Positions 62,276 through 64,000 of a stretch of DNA of 64,000 nucleotides are shown one piece after another. A program made the position numbers and the translations under genes. The stretch spans positions 5,649,069-5,713,068 of the forward strand of contig NZ_CP089538.1 of assembly GCF_021233055.1 (NCBI RefSeq), written 5' to 3'. The first letter of the stretch is position 1. Every line of letters starts with the position of its first letter. This stretch comes from Spirosoma oryzicola. Lineage in GTDB: Bacteria > Bacteroidota > Bacteroidia > Cytophagales > Spirosomataceae. The notes beneath the pieces were generated by a model. The model was not told the origin of the DNA. It saw nothing but the letters and a program-made list of their open reading frames with translations, and searched no databases.

Positions 62276-62876
62276 ACTTATGGTGGTTAACGTAGTGGTT
62301 GTAATTGATAAATCCTTTTTCGGTTAGCATACCGCGCACAAAATGGTGCGTTAGTTCATGCTGTATTTCCAGCATACTGTACTGATCCGTTGGAAAGATG
62401 TCGCTGTTGAAGGCAAGTTCAATCTGCTCTACCCGAAGGCGAGCCATAATGACGGGATTGATGTCGGGTCTGTATAATCCCTGCGCAACACCTTTTTGAA
62501 TATTTTCGAGTATGGATTGAATAATGCGCTGCTCTTTATACTGTCGAAAAAGCGTGAATGCCTGTGGATAATAGCGCTTAATATCGATCAGTAAGTTGGG
62601 GCTAACTTTATCGGCCTGCTTCTGCATCACCGTCAGCACGTGCAGAATTTCCTCAACGGGGTTATCGGTTTGAATGGCCATACATTCCATTTCTGACTGA
62701 TTTTTAACCATTTTATCAAGCATAACCTGGTATAGAATCTGTTCTTTGTCGGTGAAATGCTGGTAAATGGTCTTTTTAGAAATGCCAAGTTCTTTGGCTA
62801 TATCTTCCATCGTCACAGAACGTACCCCGTATTTCCAAAACAATCGCTCGGCCTCCGCTTGAATCCGCTCCTTCAT
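62229..62876 (-). CDS. TetR-family regulator of the efflux operon
   Basis: 215 residues. The N-terminal HTH reads SVTMEDIAKELGISKKTIYQHF, with DKEQILYQVM following, as in AcrR-like repressors. The C-terminal ligand domain is divergent. It is the first gene of the operon, and an interlocked inverted repeat covers its own promoter, so autoregulation and repression of the pump are expected. Its stop lies inside tolC. Confidence 0.9.
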   Translation of the reverse strand: MKERIQAEAERLFWKYGVRSVTMEDIAKELGISKKTIYQHFTDKEQILYQVMLDKMVKNQSEMECMAIQTDNPVEEILHVLTVMQKQADKVSPNLLIDIKRYYPQAFTLFRQYKEQRIIQSILENIQKGVAQGLYRPDINPVIMARLRVEQIELAFNSDIFPTDQYSMLEIQHELTHHFVRGMLTEKGFINYNHYVNHHKYDNNEYQADDTDLAA

Positions 62877-62900
62877 TATAAAAATTTGAACTTTTACGGG

Positions 62901-62938
62901 GTGAACTCTGGAAACTCAAATATAGTTCACAGTTTCCA
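62901..62938 (-). promoter_or_regulatory. tetR operon promoter with interlocked operator
   Basis: On the minus strand TATATTTG (62924-62917) fits the -7 consensus. Two inverted repeats frame it: GTGAAC (62901-62906) with GTTCAC (62925-62930), and TGGAAACT (62909-62916) with AGTTTCCA (62931-62938). A TetR dimer bound there would block the promoter. Confidence 0.7.
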
Positions 62939-62988
62939 AATTGGCTTTAGTTAAATGATGAACGGCCTAAACAGGGGAGTGAATTACT

Positions 62989-63023
62989 AAAAAAGCCCGA
63001 CGAAATAGGTTTTCGTCGGGCTT
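62989..63023 (-). terminator. Rho-independent terminator of recF
   Basis: AAGCCCGACGAAA and TTTCGTCGGGCTT form a 13-bp stem with TTTTTT on the minus strand, 62 nt past the recF stop. Confidence 0.88.
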
Positions 63024-63084
63024 GCTTATTAGAAACACTTGTTATTCAACCTTAAATAACGGCGAATACGATAGCGGAAAAGTC

Positions 63085-64000
63085 CTATTCACCGATCTGA
63101 AAAAAGCGCACATCAGCCTTAACGCTTGCTAACAATTCACGTGTACGCTCGGGGCGGGCGTCCGTGATAAACAATTGCCCAAAAGCACCTTCGTCCATCA
63201 ATTGAATGAGCTTACCAATACGCCGATCATCGAGCTTGTCGAAAATATCATCGAGCAACAGGATGGGTTTGACGCCTTTTTCGGCTTGCAGATTATTGAA
63301 TTGAGCCAGTTTTAGCGCAATGACGAAGGTTTTCTGCTGACCTTGTGAGCCAAACTTTTTCAACGGTACCGACTCGCCGGAGGTGCTACCGATCATAAAC
63401 GTGTAATCATCTTTGTGAACGCCCATTGTTGTGCGCTGGAGCACCGTATCCCGACGACGAAAATGACGAAATTCCTCGGCAAAGTCGGGATTGCTTACTT
63501 CGGATTCGTAGACGATACTCACCGACTCGCGCCCCTCGCTTAGGTAAGCATAATGCGACCGAAAGCCGGGAAGAAACTCGTCAACAAACTGCTTCCGTCG
63601 GTCATGAATCTTTTGACCAAGTTCTAGTAACGGCGCATCGTAAGTATCGAGCATGTCATTATCGACCTGATTTCGTTCGGCAAACAGCTTCAACAAACTA
63701 TTCCGCTGCTTGAGCACTTGCTGGTACATCAAATAATTACGCAGGTAATCGGCATCGAGCTGCGACAATACCCCGTCGAAGAAATGGCGTCGATCTTCGC
63801 TGTGTTCGCGGACCAGATCGGTATCGTTCGGAGCGACCAGCACAACCGGAAAGCGCCCGATATGTTCGCTGATGCGCTCGTAAGGCTTTTTGTCAGCCAT
63901 CAGCACCTTCCGTTGCCCCCGTTGGAGACTGATGGTGATTTGCACAGCGCGCTCGTGTTCTTCAAAAATCCCGTCGATGATGAAATAGTCAGCGTCGTGC
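63085..64000 (-). CDS. recF: DNA replication and repair protein RecF, C-terminal part (cut by window edge)
   Basis: The open frame continues without a stop to the right edge; a GTG near 63945 is internal, because HDADYFIIDGIFEEHERAVQ is encoded upstream of it. About 305 residues are visible of an expected 360-370. GRFPVVLVAPNDTDLVREHSEDRR is the RecF linker region, GSQGQQKTFVIALKLAQ is the ABC signature helix, and ILLLDDIFDKLDDRR is Walker B with the D-loop. RecF loads RecA at gaps with RecO and RecR. The N-terminal Walker A lies outside the window. Confidence 0.93.
   Translation of the reverse strand, partial: HDADYFIIDGIFEEHERAVQITISLQRGQRKVLMADKKPYERISEHIGRFPVVLVAPNDTDLVREHSEDRRHFFDGVLSQLDADYLRNYLMYQQVLKQRNSLLKLFAERNQVDNDMLDTYDAPLLELGQKIHDRRKQFVDEFLPGFRSHYAYLSEGRESVSIVYESEVSNPDFAEEFRHFRRRDTVLQRTTMGVHKDDYTFMIGSTSGESVPLKKFGSQGQQKTFVIALKLAQFNNLQAEKGVKPILLLDDIFDKLDDRRIGKLIQLMDEGAFGQLFITDARPERTRELLASVKADVRFFQIGE

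Overview
The window reads as chromosomal DNA of a Bacteroidota bacterium, most likely order Cytophagales near Spirosoma/Fibrella. This placement is inferred from gene content and style, not from a search. The evidence is TonB-dependent receptors with N-terminal carboxypeptidase-like domains, a type IX secretion (T9SS) C-terminal sorting domain, many lipoproteins, an ECF sigma factor next to an outer-membrane protein, a bacterial alpha-2-macroglobulin, and promoter -7 elements of the Bacteroidota form TAnnTTTG. There is no rRNA, CRISPR array, transposase or prophage. One tRNA gene is present and it is structurally odd.

Layout. 1-7.4 kb (minus strand): an Rrf2 regulator cut by the left edge, then a surface beta-helix lipoprotein and a TonB-dependent receptor in one operon behind a promoter with four 11-nt tandem boxes (PhoB/OmpR-like), an M14 carboxypeptidase and a fluoride channel. 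7.5-16.3 kb: an amino-acid permease, a PBP4-type carboxypeptidase, a T9SS-exported metalloprotease, MsrB, RecQ and a small DUF2141 protein. 16.4-21.8 kb (plus): an oxidoreductase/glycosidase run (SDR, gluconate-dehydrogenase subunit 3-like, GMC oxidoreductase, GH1-like glycosidase, alpha/beta hydrolase). 21.8-30.5 kb: an expanded tRNA-Pro(CGG), then the tryptophan operon trpE-G-(methyltransferase-like)-D-C-F-B-A followed by hisIE. The trp operon is preceded by a clear ribosome-mediated attenuator: a leader peptide with four Trp codons, a pause hairpin, an antiterminator and a terminator.

30.5-34.1 kb: a small membrane protein, RidA, a gamma-glutamylcyclotransferase-like protein, a short cationic secreted protein and TypA/BipA. 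34.2-36.7 kb (minus): a membrane protein, an outer-membrane barrel and an LVIVD-repeat lipoprotein. 36.9-41.7 kb (minus): a tight six-gene run with an ECF sigma factor, a membrane-anchored barrel protein (probable anti-sigma partner), three small lipoproteins and a serpin lipoprotein. 42.1-52.7 kb: a three-domain dehydrogenase-HEAT-cytochrome c protein, a secreted cyclophilin and a 2136-residue alpha-2-macroglobulin with a thioester motif. 52.7-56.1 kb: two Tyr/Pro/Gly-rich secreted proteins, a dienelactone hydrolase and a metallophosphoesterase. 56.2-62.9 kb: an RND efflux operon led by its TetR repressor. 63.1-64 kb: recF, cut by the right edge.

Two families of palindromic intergenic repeats are visible: one between convergent genes (about 8.87 and 45.47 kb) and one inside the trp operon (about 23.65 and 28.96 kb). 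The most rewarding items are the trp attenuator, the 11-nt tandem operator before the TonB receptor, the tRNA-Pro with a 16-nt expansion, the two repeat families, and the sigma factor-serpin operon close to an alpha-2-macroglobulin.
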